Shown piece by piece: positions 1 to 12,562 of a DNA stretch of 64,000 nt (its first letter is position 1; every line of letters starts with the position of its first letter). The DNA is from Todiramphus chloris collaris (Eukaryota > Chordata > Aves > Coraciiformes > Alcedinidae). The DNA lies in the NCBI GenBank assembly GCA_025345505.1, contig JANVCC010000072.1, positions 770,840 to 834,839 on the forward strand, given 5' to 3'. The notes under the pieces are model-generated. The model made no database searches. It was not told where the DNA came from and worked only from the letters and a program-made list of their open reading frames with translations. The translations under genes and the position numbers were made by a program.

Positions 1-2035
1 GCATTTTTCTCCATTACGTTCCAAAGGTAACGGATAACCAAAGGCTACAATTACAGCATTGAAAAGGTATGAGCAGTATATATAGCAGCATGGTTCACAG
101 GTTTGGTGTATGTCACCGTGCGCTTATTCACATTTGATCTAATTGAACATACGTATGAGACATCTGGGCAGCGATGATGTATCTATCACATCTGAACCGG
201 GTCAGGTCTTGGATTAATAGGCTAAAGGCTGAGAATCAACTTAGGATATTTTTATCTGGCATCCACCGCAGCAGTACTATTTGTAATTGGAGTTGTTGAG
301 AGTAACTAATCACTATGTGCATGCAGAGTAAAATGACATTTTTAGTCACCTGAGACACTTAGTTCAGAGTGCCTTCTCTGAAATATGCGGTGATTACCAT
401 GCCATGGCCTTGGCAGAATAATATATTTAGGCAATCAAGCACAGAAAAAAAAACCCCAAAACCATCATCAGACAAAATACCAAACTTTCCTCCTGCTGGA
501 CTTAGCTTGTGCCCTGACATCATTCTGATACACTGAGGATGCTGGAATATTCCAGGACAGAGTTCAGATTGTCAATATATTGAAATGCTCATCACAAAGT
601 GTACATCGTTAGTGGACTGGTTTTGTGCCTTGTATCTAAAAATTATACACAGAAAGACAGTTCACACTATCAGGATATACTCTGTGGTAGGACACTTTGC
701 ATTAACTGGAATACTTTCTTCTCTTTAATGAGAATTTTTTTTCCCATGCTGAACTTAGTTGCATTGGATGAGGAATGGATGACAACTGCTTTGCAAACTC
801 TGACATCGAGTTGCTATGCATGGTAACTAGACAGCTAAAAAGATTTAAATATCATTCTATAAGCAGCAATAAAAGTGGTTTTACTTGTCAGTGAACAGAA
901 TAAAAAAAACCCAAACAAGCAAAATGACAAAACATTAAAGCTTGGAATAAGCATTGTTAAGACTGACATGTTACTACTAACCTGATGCTCAGAGGCTTGG
1001 GAGGAGGCAAGCAGCATATGTGGTCAAACAGGTACTGACTGAAACATCTCCCTAACCCAAAATACAAGAATATGCAAATGCCCTCAGGAATCTAACCTAC
1101 ATGGATGCCAAAACTTTGCTGAGCCCTGTGTGTAGGAGTGGATGAAGAGGAGAGAGAGAAGGAATGTGCTTGGAGGCAGAGGAGGCATCTTTGCTTAGGG
1201 CCAGAATTAGGACTGCAGTGAGGCTCCGTGGAAAAGCCCACCTAGGGCTGAAGGTGCTGTCCGGGACAGGCTTAAAGATACAAGTAAGAAAAAACAAACT
1301 AAAACCCCCAAACAATCTGGACTAATTTGATCCTCCTGTGTTCATAGGATGGGATATTGATACTTGCAAACAGAATTAGCTGTAACATACCTAACTCATA
1401 TGTTGGTTCTTTTTTCTTAACTGGCATGATCTGCAAGATGTCCAAACTGCTGGAGAGTTTCCTGGATTAAAAATGAAAATACATTTTATAACTACAGTCA
1501 AGCCACAAGATTATTTCATAGTGATTTAAAAAGTGCTCATTTTTATAATGCAGATGAAGCCAGAATTAATTAACACTACTCACTGGACACAATAGTATAC
1601 TCACTTATTTTTTAAATTTTTTTTTTTTTCTGCTCGTGCTAAATAGATTGCAGTTAGACTCCCAGTAATGCTGTGATAACAAAGTTTAATACATTGAAAA
1701 AGTATTAACAGAATCAACAATGCATCATGGGAGAGTAGTAACGTTGGCAAAAACAGAGTAATGCTTTTTCGTTCAGATTGGGAAAGAAAAGGTTTTTTCT
1801 AATAAAGAAATGTATTTTCAACATTGTTGTCTAAACCCAGAAAGCCTGCAAAGATTCAAAACCAGAAATCTTAAGTATGCTTTAAATACTTTTATAATTA
1901 CACACATCCGCATTATCTTATACAGATGTTTATGATTAGGAATGCATTATTAGAACATGAAAAGGTCTTCTTGGTCTATAAGCAAGCAGGGCCACAGTCT
2001 CAGAAAGCTGAATAAAACCTGTTTATTGTCCCTGA
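1..2035. other. Non-coding, nothing recognised
   Basis: AT-rich sequence with short A-run/C-run motifs (445-463, 902-915). The open frames are 60-75 codons and look random. Confidence 0.7.
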
Positions 2036-2190
2036 AGGTTTGGTTTTTTTGTGCTTTGTTTTGCCTGGGGTTTTTTTTTGTTTGGTTGGTTGGTTGGTTG
2101 GGTTTTTTTTGTTTCTCGTTGTTTTGTTTGTTTGGTTGGATGGTTTTTTTGGGGGGTTTTGAGGTTTGGGTTGTTTTTTTTTTTCTTTTT
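2036..2190. repeat. T/G-rich low-complexity block with GGTT repeats
   Basis: About 155 bp consists nearly entirely of T and G on the plus strand, with runs of T broken by GG or GGGG. 2084-2102 contains five G-runs spaced by TT and could form a two-layer G-quadruplex. The open frames through it on both strands are low-complexity artefacts. Confidence 0.9.
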
Positions 2191-5100
2191 TAAATGCTGA
2201 CATTTCATCTTAATACAGTTTGCTAGCTCAGACATGATTTCATCCTATGAAGTCTTAATACTACTGTTAAAGAATCCGATATAAAACATTGCTGAGAATA
2301 CTCATGGGAATGCTTAAATCATTCCACCACAGCACAGTATGGATACCACAAATGCAAGGCTGTACAGAACCCAGAGTTTTTATTATTGTCCCTAAGAAAT
2401 TGGAAATAATGTCAGCACTGTCCTGCAGATCAAGTTGGAAAATGCAATTAGACTTTCAGTTCACTCACCTTGGTAAATTAAATCTTAATATGTTACAAAA
2501 AGATGTCAGTAGCTTGTTTTATTTAGTTCAATGTGCAGAACAAGTCTCTTAAAAATCCCAATGGAGGTAAAAGCTGAAGTCCACAGGACACAAAATGCTT
2601 TAGATTTGTACCTATTTTGCAATATTATGGCATTTTGTTTTCCAAAGGACTGTGTTATAGAGGCATGCTGTAAAAATCCAGAGATGCTGCCAGTAATTAG
2701 GCAGCTGGGTGGCCTAGAAATCTTCTCCATTACACTTTTGTTTGCTTGCCAGTTCTTCATGTTCTGTCCTGAAAGAATGTTTTGTTTTTGTTTACATAGC
2801 TCTTGTAGGCAGAATGAATAAACCTTTTTTCCTGACACTTGCCAGCCTTCACTGATACAATATTGGCTTCTCCATTTATGGGCTTTGGGCAAGCATTTCA
2901 GAGTATTAGGTTTGACCAGAAATCAATTTTCATGTCACTAAAAGAAAACATCTTTATAGCACTCAAAGTATTTTGAACTATCAGTCAGGTAAAATTGAAG
3001 ATGAAGTTTACATGTGTTTTAGAAAAAGATATCTGGATGGAAACCTTGGCTAAGCTGAGATGGGGCCAGCTGGACACATGATAAAAGGAAAGTTCCTATG
3101 GGAAAAAAACACCTTTCCCCAAAAAGCCCCAATTTCCTCTCTCCCTCCTTCCTTCTCCTACCATCTATTCACTGTAGGTGTTACGTCTGTTCTGCTGAGA
3201 TATTTATAATCTCCCTATTCAAACCACCCCTTTGGGACTCTCAGGCTGAGCAGGGCAACTAGGCAATGGGAGCTCTCTAAAAAGAAGCAATTTCATTTGC
3301 TGCCAGAAATATTTTGGCAGAAACTCATTGAGCATGCATAGGAAGAGATTAGTCAACAGCCTAAGATGTTTGTGATTGTTAACTTCTGTTCAAACTATCC
3401 AAGCACATGGTCCTTGCTGAAGGCAACAGCTCAAAATGAAACAATTTATTTCTTTTCTTGGAATAGCAGAGATTGAAATTTTACATTTTTAACATATGGA
3501 GCCCTTTTTTTTCCTCTTCCCATTGTCTGAAATTAAAAGCCAACAAAAAGAAAAGGAGTATGGGATTAATTTCTAATTTTCAGAATAATTATTCTCCTTT
3601 GGGTGGAATCTGATCACTGTGTGTTTCAGAGCAAGGGGAGAAAGTATCATAAAGTTAGAAATTCTAAACAGAAATTATTTTCAAGTATAGCTATTGTCTT
3701 TCAACCAATAGATACTAAAACAAACTGTAAAAAGAATTAGTTATTAAAAATAGAGATATGAACATAATAGAAAAAATACAAATTTAATTTGAGCAATTAT
3801 AGTATATATACACTTTATATATACTATAGATATAAAGCAAGAGTCATTTAGCCAAGTTCAATATCCCCAAAATAAAAGTTTAAGACTTTAGTCACAGAAT
3901 GTTCATACACTCAATATTCAGAAACTTAAAAAAAAAAGTTTTTACTATATAGAATAATATATGCAAGAGTAAAGCAATGCTTCTACAGAAGCCTTAACAC
4001 TTTCATTACCAGAGCTTGTAATATAACATATTCTGCTAAAGAATATTTTTTTATATTCACCTAGAACAATTACCAAAAGTATCAGTACAGTTTTGTGACA
4101 TAAAATTTTGCATTCCAAATCACTTCTCATAAATACCATCTACTATTTAACATTTCTAGACACTTTCAGCTCTTGTTCTGAAATGCTGAAATGCAAACCT
4201 GAGCTTCATTCTCTGCTCAGATGTGGATATTTCTGGAAGTTTGAGAACAAATAAAAATGAAAATAAATTGTTACACGTTTTTGAAGTGGAATCAATGTTA
4301 TTTTGTAGCATATTAAAATTAAAGCTAGTCCTTACTTTGCCACAAACACTCTACATGACTATATTCAGGTCACTGAGTCTATTTTTCTGTGCTCCTATAA
4401 ATAGCAAAAGATACTTCTATACTTGCGAACTGCAATGTTTTGTGCCTATAGCTAGTTATCATATCACAATTCTTCCAAAATCTATGAAAACCTGGAAAGA
4501 TGGTGAATACAGAAATGTTAACTATCCATTTCTTTTTGCATTCATTTTTAAAACACCCACAATCTATGTTTAGATTTGAAATACAAAATGCTCTGGACAT
4601 TAGTTTTAGAGGAACTTGCACAGACTTTATGGCATATAATAAACATCACTCTGGAGATACCTACACTTGCTCAGTTTAAGGCCAAAATTATTTTTTCATT
4701 TCTAAATGTAAGCTTTCACACTGCTGTGTTTACCTTCAAGAGGTAAACACATCAGAAACAAGGCTTCCCTTGCGCAGCAACCATCCATCCCTATTGGCAG
4801 GGCTCAGCCTGCACCAGCTGCCACCTTCCGCACAAGGGATGTGCTCTCTTTCGAGGCAGTTCACCGCCTGGAGAAGAAATGCTCCTGTGTGTTTCAACAG
4901 CATAAAAAAAAAAACCCCAAAGCACCATATCACTGACATGCCACTGAACGTGTCAGGAGCTAGGCCATTGCACTGTGCTGAAGTGCCTCTCCTTTTATTG
5001 CCAGGCCTATAACAAGATTATTGAAATGATTCAACAATAGTCAAGCTGCAGCTATAGATACTTGTTGAAAGTAAATAATAAAAGCATTTTATCAGAATTG

Positions 5101-7656
5101 CTGTCATTTTCCTGTTGAGGGATACATCTGTTTCATAAGTACATTTTTATGTGTGCCTGCCTTATGTGAACCTGCTCTAATTTAGTTACACTGATAGGTA
5201 CAGTTGTAGCTTTCTTTCTAACAATATTAACAGATGAATAGGGCAGTCATTTTCAGACAGCAATTTGCCACAGCTACAGCCAAAGTGGATTGGTTTGAGA
5301 TTGCAATCTAGTAAGAACAGGGGGGTTTATTACTATTGTTGCAGTTACTTTGTCGTTGGGCGTGTGCTATTTTCTAAAGCAGGCTACTGGAAACTGTTAG
5401 TTATGCAGTAATTTGAGATAAAAATTCATTGCAAGGAAAACTAAATGGGGGTCAAAAATATTCTTATGAGGGAAACAGTGGTTAAGTACAGCCTGAGGTA
5501 CAGAAATGTACAGAGAACATCACGTCTCTGTGTCCTGAGTACTGTCTAGAAATGTAAACCCCAATCATTCAGCTCAGCTGTCCAACATACATACAACCAG
5601 AAAGGGCCAATTTAGAAGATGACAGTGAAGAACTATAAAGCAAGTGGATGCATCATTGCATTTCTGTGTGAGGAGAGGAATCTGTGCCGGCCCTTGGAGA
5701 TGCGAGGAAAGCACCTACTAATTTGAAAACCAAGTGGTTTTGTAGTCAGATTCAAACCTAGCTAGGTAAGTCTAGATGGTGCTTTTCAAAATATCTAGCC
5801 CATAAATATTGCTCAAGGACTATCAGCACCTAAGGAAATGTAACCTCCATCCTAGCAGCAGTGTCCACCTTTGCTGCCAAGTAAGTTTCAACCTCACCAA
5901 TTTCAACCATTTTTAACTGATAACCAATGCTGCCAAATACATGAAGTTCCACCTACAAGCTGGGACTTGACAGAAAAAAAGAGATCCGAACCTACATCAT
6001 CACCTAAAGGAAAGTTGGGTTTCAAGCTGATAGGTTTCCCTTTCTGCTTGACCTTCGAGATCCTTTAGGCACTGAACTTGTGGTCCTGGAAACACATAAA
6101 CATATCTTTTTACCTAATCCCCTGTGCATGTGCTAGAAGTTCTCAGACTTCTCCCGTCCAGATGTCCAAGTAAGGAAACGCCTTATTGCTTGAACACCTA
6201 CAAGGAGAGTCACATGGAGCTTTACACCCAGTGCTTTCCTCATGGTGAGCTTGCCAGAGAAGGAAGACATTTCATGCAAGTCTTCACCAACACACTTTAT
6301 TCCACTGTCTAACATTGTATTAGACATCAGCATCCACCCTGCATCTGTTTACAATGGCTAATAAGTCCAGGCAATGAGTAATAATTAATATCTCCAGATC
6401 ATCTGCATTTCCTCCTCTTTGAAGCAATGATTCTAGTGCTACCCTTGCCTCACCACTCCACTTGTGTGATAAGAGGCATAAGAAGATAGATAGCCATTAA
6501 CAAAATAATTTCCTTGTTAAATAAATAACGACATCTTCCTGGGTCAAAAGGCCCAATAGGTTGAATATATTGAAAAATAAAATAAACTGATAAATATTAA
6601 GATAAGAAAAATGTTGAGCTATTCAGCATGAAAATTTCCACTGTTAGGAGTTTAGAGGCATCTGAATGTTTAACTGATATTATTTCTCATTAATTTTCTA
6701 CATGCTTTTTTCAGCTTGTGAAATTTAGGTAACAGGCAGTCTGCTGCACCCATCTTGTCTTTAATTTGTGAGGAACCAGGAACAAGAGCTCAGCCATCCT
6801 CCAGAGACAGCACGTTCTGAACAATATTGCAATAATGCAATTCCTTTATCCTCCTTAGTGTTTGCACCTGACAATGAAATTCAAAAGCTCTTAATAGCTG
6901 TAACTGGGAAATCTCAAAGTGTGCTTCAATATTGATCACCACCCCCAACCCCAAGAATATCTACTGGAGGAAACACAGGCAAAGTCTGCTCATCTCTTCT
7001 CCTGCTCCTGAGCAATAATGAGCAAGGGTAAGGATAGGGTTGTTAAGACAGCTCAGACCGAGTCAGAAATTCTCTTTTAACGTATTTTTCAATTCCCTTG
7101 GTTTTGTTTAGAAATATACTACTTTTCTTCACATTTATCTGCATCCTCCCCATTTAAATAATTGAAGGAAGAAGGTTAACCAATCAACCCTGAGAGAACA
7201 GCTTACTCAAAGGTTACCTTCAGGGATATTTTCCTTAAATTTATTTCCATAAAAATAAACGATGCAAACAAGATACCTATTCCACAACATAGAGGAAGGG
7301 AGACCTGTGGCCACATGAGCTCAGAGACCTGGCATGACCCCAGGATATGAGATCCAGCACAACGCTGTTAAACACATCCTGAAAACCTGCCACTTCTTAT
7401 GAAAAAAGAGTTGGAGGTGGTTTCCCCTTTGCCTCTGCAGTGGAGGGAAACTCTTGACACTGTTTGTAATATATCCAAGTATCTTCAAACAAAATATTTC
7501 CTTCATGAAGCATCTCAGCCAAAATCCTGGAGGAACAGTTGTACAACTTTTCTTCTGAGATGACAGTCCTTACTGGGAAAACTAAAAGAGTAGAATTCTC
7601 TGGCTGGGAAAGACTTTGACATCAGTGATAGAGGATGTCAAAGCAGGGAAGGAAAA
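2191..7656. other. Non-coding, nothing recognised apart from one small inverted repeat
   Basis: This includes the hairpin at 3798-3828 and an A-run/C-run motif at 4904-4921. Overlapping open frames of 96 (+) and 128 (-) codons at 2506-2892 have no recognisable family and no splice or promoter context. Confidence 0.7.
3798..3828. repeat. Perfect AT-rich inverted repeat (13 bp arms, 5 bp loop)
   Basis: TATAGTATATATA (3798-3810) and TATATATACTATA (3816-3828) are exact reverse complements across CACTT. It is probably a cruciform-prone simple-sequence product. Confidence 0.92.
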
Positions 7657-7723
7657 GTCATTCTGGTTGAAAGAGACCTTCAAGATCATCAAGTCCAACC
7701 ATTAACTGCCAGGTCACAACTAA
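7657..7723 (-). mobile_element. CR1 LINE 3' terminus, short fragment, minus strand
   Basis: The plus strand reads TCATTCTGGTTGAAAGAGAC, then TTCAAGATCATCAAGTCCAA and CCATTAACTGCCAGGTC. This is the reverse complement of the CR1 3' end of the subfamily seen at 17821-17985. Only about 65 bp is recognisable. Confidence 0.88.
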
Positions 7724-9204
7724 AAAAATTTAGTTTTGAACAAGGAAAAAAACAAAACCAAACAACTGATCTCTTTGCTTCTTGGCATTTTTAAAAAGAA
7801 TTGAAGAAGAACTTGGGTTTTTTATGTATACAAATGTTAAGATAGATAGGCAGATAGATTGATTGATTTATTTATACAAAATTATTTTCTATGGTAGGTA
7901 TTAAAAACCTAAATAGTTGTGGAAGTTTGTTAATTTTACCCAGTAAAACTATTGAACGCAGGCACATTTCTTCTCAGTCATACAAAATTCAGCACAAGGA
8001 GTACTGAATAATACCAGGGACTCCTGATTAGTGCAGTGGTATATAAGGTAGCTTATTTTCTTCTCCCACTGCACCTTTTCCTGTCTTTTGCATTCTTAAA
8101 AACTTGTCCATCCTTTTCTTCCTAGTTACTTCTCAAACTTGGTTGCTCTTGATTTAAATACTTATAACCCCTGCAGACCTTCCCACATGTCTCCAGTTCC
8201 TCACCAAAGTCCTTCCACTTATTGTCAGGTCCCATACATGTAAGATGGACAACTTAGAAGTAGCCTATGTGGTAGCTTTTTGTGAAATGGGCATCCAGCA
8301 ACTAGTTGAGGAATACATGTCTATTATTTGGTTGGCCAGTTATGCAGTACACAGCTGTATGGCTTATGTTCCAGATGCACTTTCAGTGGAAGTATTAATT
8401 TTTTTTATCTTCTGTGTGCTTTGTGATTTTCATAGATTTGGTACCTTCCTATCTTTGAAGTCATTTTTGGTAGATATTTGGTAAATGGGCTCAAAAATTA
8501 TGTTGGAGGGGTAGCGAAGAGGACTAAGATTTCATGCTTGCATAAAAATGTCTACTCTCAAAAAACATCTCTTAAAAAATATTTATCCACCCATTTTTCC
8601 ATGCAAATGGTTAACATGCCACAAGCAGACTACTTTTTTTGGGCCCAGAGTCTAGTTTTTAATTTCCACATTAAACAAAAGAACCAGTCATATGTAGGTT
8701 AATAAAGTGAACACAAGGGAGATGTACCTCCAAATTGGAGCCAGACGGTGAATAACATAGCAGGAATGTACTTAAACCTCGGTACCAGCTCGTGACAAGG
8801 TCTGCTCTCTGTCTTAGCCCTTGGATTTTGGAAAAAAAACTTCAGGAGCTAGAAGAAAAACTTTCAACCTGACAAATACTCCTTGGCTGGAAAAGGCTCC
8901 TGTTTTAATTCAGCACAGATGTGACTTTTAATGAAAGCATTATGGCTTTGCAGCTGCATGGATGATACAAACCTTTTTAAAGAATAAATGACTCAAAATG
9001 CTTTATTTTCACTGCACGATTATGCTCAACCTTTGCTGGTGTACAATCCTAAAACCAGCTACAATGCTCCTTATGGTTATATGTCTCTCACCCAGTCTAA
9101 TCATGGGAGAAATGGGGCAGCCTGACTCCTGCTAGATGAGAAAACAGCCCATATCCCCTGGATGGGACTCAGTACTTTGCAGGATTAGATGCTTGCTGAA
9201 TATA
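7724..9204. other. Non-coding, nothing recognised apart from one small repeat
   Basis: AT-rich sequence containing the degenerate tetranucleotide repeat at 7841-7875. Confidence 0.7.
7841..7875. repeat. Degenerate GATA/GATT tetranucleotide repeat
   Basis: GATAGATAGGCAGATAGATT is followed by GATTGATTTATTTAT; an interrupted tetranucleotide microsatellite. Confidence 0.8.
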
Positions 9205-10001
9205 TGTAGCAGTTTAGGGTCATGGCAGCTCCTTAGACCTATAACAGACGCTCTCTGTTAGGCCGCCTCCCTCCCCAGAGGGAAAGAGAAAGGGAATAAG
9301 GGAGGTAGACTCAGCGAATAGAAAAGGAAACTAGAACAGCTTTAATGAAAATGAAATTAACAATAATAAAAATGGAATATATAAAATATATACAAAACCA
9401 GTATCAAACCCAGCCCTTCTGATGGTAATTCCATCACCATCACCACTGATGCTGTGGAGCAGGCACCAGGGGAGTCCCAGACTGGGCTCCGCAGCAGGTG
9501 GGAGCTGTGTTCAGGAGCTGGATTCTGGTACTGGGTTCAGGAACACACACAGACCAGATCGAAGGCAGAACGGATAGGGTCCTTCTTGGGTGCTCTGAGG
9601 GAGAAGCCAAGCCAAGCCAAGCAAAACTGACAAAAGCAGTCCGAGAGGGGAGAAGAGCTTAGACACCCTTCGGATCCCCCAGCTCTAAGCCAAATATGAC
9701 ATATATGGGATGGAATACTTCGTTGGTCAGTTTGGGGTCACCTGTCCTGTCCGCTGCTCCCTGCAGGTGCCGCCTTTCACTTTCTGCACCCCCAATGTGG
9801 TGCACAAGACCCAGCAGTGGCCTTGGTCTGCATACCAATCCCTGGTAGTAACTCTAAACATGAGGTGTTATCACTGCTAGAAGCAGACACTGTTTGTGAG
9901 AAGAGGCTGCTAACTTCAGAAAGTGCAGTTAGTTAGAAGAACTGATCTGAAAAGTAAAATTACAGAACAAAATTAGTTCTGTTCTCACTCAAACCAGGAC
10001 A
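9205..10001 (-). repeat. Solo LTR of an avian endogenous retrovirus (ERVL-like), minus strand
   Basis: On the minus strand the element starts TGTCCTGGTTTGAGTGAGAA and ends in a TG...CA-type terminus at 9205 (TGCTACA on that strand). An ATTAAA polyadenylation signal lies at 9341-9346 (minus). Flanking five-mers are ATATA (9200-9204) and GTATA (10002-10006), which fits a 5 bp target duplication with one transition. The length of about 797 bp is plausible for one LTR. No internal retroviral genes flank it, so it is most likely a solo LTR left by recombination. The same family occurs at 48468-49224 in the opposite orientation. Its middle contains a short AGCCA repeat (about 9606-9626) and a GGGATGGAATAC...GGTCAGTTTGGG segment that I associate with common avian LTRs. 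The class (ERVL) is inferred from the 5 bp duplication and the terminal sequence. Confidence 0.88.
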
Positions 10002-11586
10002 GTATAGACACCAAGGGTAAACAAAAAGGAAAAAATCTAAATGCACCAGGTAGCTAACAGCAAAGAAATACTGGGTCACATTAGCACAGAGTCACTAGAT
10101 AATGCTGAAAACTAGGTCAATGTGAGGAACACTGGGAGCTTTTTCTACAGCAGTCATTCTCCAGAAATTAAGCTGGATCTAAGGGCTGGCTATTTGGCTC
10201 GCATTCAGACACCTGCTTCACGCAGGCACAGGGGTAAATTGTAAACTTAATTTCTTCCCTTCATTTCATGTCTTAATTCTGCTGGGCAAGAGACAAGACA
10301 GACACCTGTGTGATAAGCTATTTTTTTATATTTAGCCAGGTAGCATCATCTTCATTTCACCCAACTTCTGTCTGATCAGTGAGAGTCCACTAGTCTCCAG
10401 CACACAGAAGTGTGTCTGGGGTAATTCATCACACATACCTTGAGACAGAATAAATCATCTCCTAGAGATAGCCCCTCTTTCTGCATAAAGAACCTCAGAC
10501 TAGACAGTTTTCAGATAGCTATTAAGGCACAGCAAATCCCACCCTTATTATATACGACCCCAGTGAGTAATTTAAAAAAACAAACAACAACAAAAAAGTC
10601 AGAAAATAATGAAGATCAAGCAAATCTTTTCCACCTCACCAGAACAAGCACTCTTCTTCTAAATACACAACTTGAATTTACTTTTAAATAAGACTTTTTG
10701 GTCCATCCTCTTTCTTACTATTGTTTCTTTATGTGCATAATTCTCCTGACTTATTTCAGGTTTGTTCCCCTCTAAGGAAGAAGAAATCAAACCCCTGAGG
10801 TCAACGTTTTCTTTCACCCAACATGCCCTGTAGAGGCACTTTACTCGTCTGGCCCCAATTGAGCTGAACACTTACCATTTATTTAATGACTAGTGAATCA
10901 ACGCCGGGGGTACCATCCCATGCTCAGCAGTGAACTAATTAGCCAAATACCATGGAGTCAAGTTCAACATGCTGACAAGTTCATGTTTCTCAACTTGGAT
11001 TCCTGGAAGGCTCCACATTACTGTAAAAATTTGGACTTCTGCTGATGATACCTATTGTACTGGAGAGGCAAGATGTTACATCTTCTTATCAACTCAGGGA
11101 CGTTGTAAAATATATTTACCAATATTCAGAGAAAACAGCAGTCTCCAATAATTGACTCATAAAATGTGCATAATATGCAGAGCACATGGAAATAAAGGAA
11201 ATATTGTGAGAAAAAAAGTTAATTTCCAAGGGTAACAAGAAAAGGAAATGAGAACCCTGGACAACTGATGAGAGAGCCCTAAACAATTCTGTTTAAAGGG
11301 AGAACATTTTAAGTTATTATTCTTTAACAAATCATCCTGAACGAATTTCATCATTCTTGATCCAAATGTGTTTTTTTGACAGTTTAATTATGAAGAAACT
11401 GTTCCTGAACCATACAATATGAACAGAGATGCCATAAGTTTAAGTAAAACGCTATTACCTCCTCATTTTGCAAAATTCACAGTCTCATTCACATTAAACA
11501 GCATTTCTCTGCAATAGATGAAATGAATATTGAAAAAAGGAAGCTGTATGCATGGGTTCAGGGACATTTTAATCATTTTATGCTTT

Positions 11587-11618
11587 ATATACATATATAT
11601 GCATGTGTGTGTGTATGA
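11587..11618. repeat. Short alternating purine-pyrimidine run (TA/TG)
   Basis: Alternating TATACATATATATGCA and TGTGTGTGTGTATG; a short dinucleotide repeat. Confidence 0.75.
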
Positions 11619-12492
11619 ATATATCAAGAATGACATACTGGCAGCTTTGCAGTTAAATGAGTATAACTTTTTCTCATAGTAACATACTCTCTTCTCTTCT
11701 TGGAAATGAGAAACATTCACAACAGCAGTACAACGAAGCCATGTTCATTAAAACAGGATGTAGGTAACGGATTTCTATTACCACATTACACCACCCACTT
11801 AACTAAAATATAGAGCACTCTATGCATTCACCTAATTTTATTGCTTGCACCCTCCTGCTCCCCATTTATTATTGAGCTACAACATTTATAATTCATTTGG
11901 ACGTTTGCTCCAGAATGAAGCATAACCAATCTGCACAGTACAATGTTTACTTCTCACCCCTCCTCTTTTATTTTTTCTCCCTTCCCTTTTATAGATACAA
12001 ATCACTTTTACAAGCTATGACTGATTAGTTGTCAGTTTGATCCCCTTTTTAAATTTAACATAAAAAAAAAACTTGAGCTCAATTTGTTTTTCTTTAATAA
12101 ATATGTGCTTCAGAATAATGCAAGGTTCGCAGTTACTTCAGTTATTACATAATACTCTAGTGCAATTGATAACATTTTATGCCTGTAAATCAGGCTTTAA
12201 ATTTGCATGACCAGTACAGCACATATGACATTTAAGATAATGACTTGCTTTACAAATTTATGGACTCATCTCATTCCTATAATGCTAGAAAAACAGGAAG
12301 CTTTTGTGCTAAAGAGTTTTGATTCCAAAATGTTGTAAACTCTGCTTCATATTTACAGGATCTGTGTTCCTCTGCCGTGCAGTAAATTTTCAGGTGGAAA
12401 AAGGACACTGCAGAGGGTGCAAAACATAAAAAGAAGCAGACCATAACTAGCCTTTTTCAATAGTAATCAGCAGTGACCTGTAGCACTTGGAG

Positions 12493-12525
12493 ATATATAT
12501 ATATATAGAGAGAGAGAGAGAAAAC

Positions 12526-12557
<32 letters not shown>

Positions 12558-12562
12558 CAAAA
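12493..12562. repeat. Compound microsatellite (AT)n-(AG)n-(AAAAC)n
   Basis: An AT run (12493-12507) joins an AG run (12507-12521). After a short A-rich spacer come six AAAAC-type pentamers (12527-12562). Confidence 0.95.

Noticed and set aside
2000..2235. Overlapping Lys/Pro/Thr-rich and Phe/Trp/Gly-rich open frames
   Set aside because: They are translations of the T/G-rich low-complexity block, not proteins.
2506..2892. 128-codon minus-strand and 96-codon plus-strand frames
   Set aside because: The composition looks random, no domain is visible, both strands are open, and no splice or promoter context supports either.
4223..4573. 116-codon plus-strand frame
   Set aside because: Low-information AT-rich translation with no family resemblance and no exon signals.
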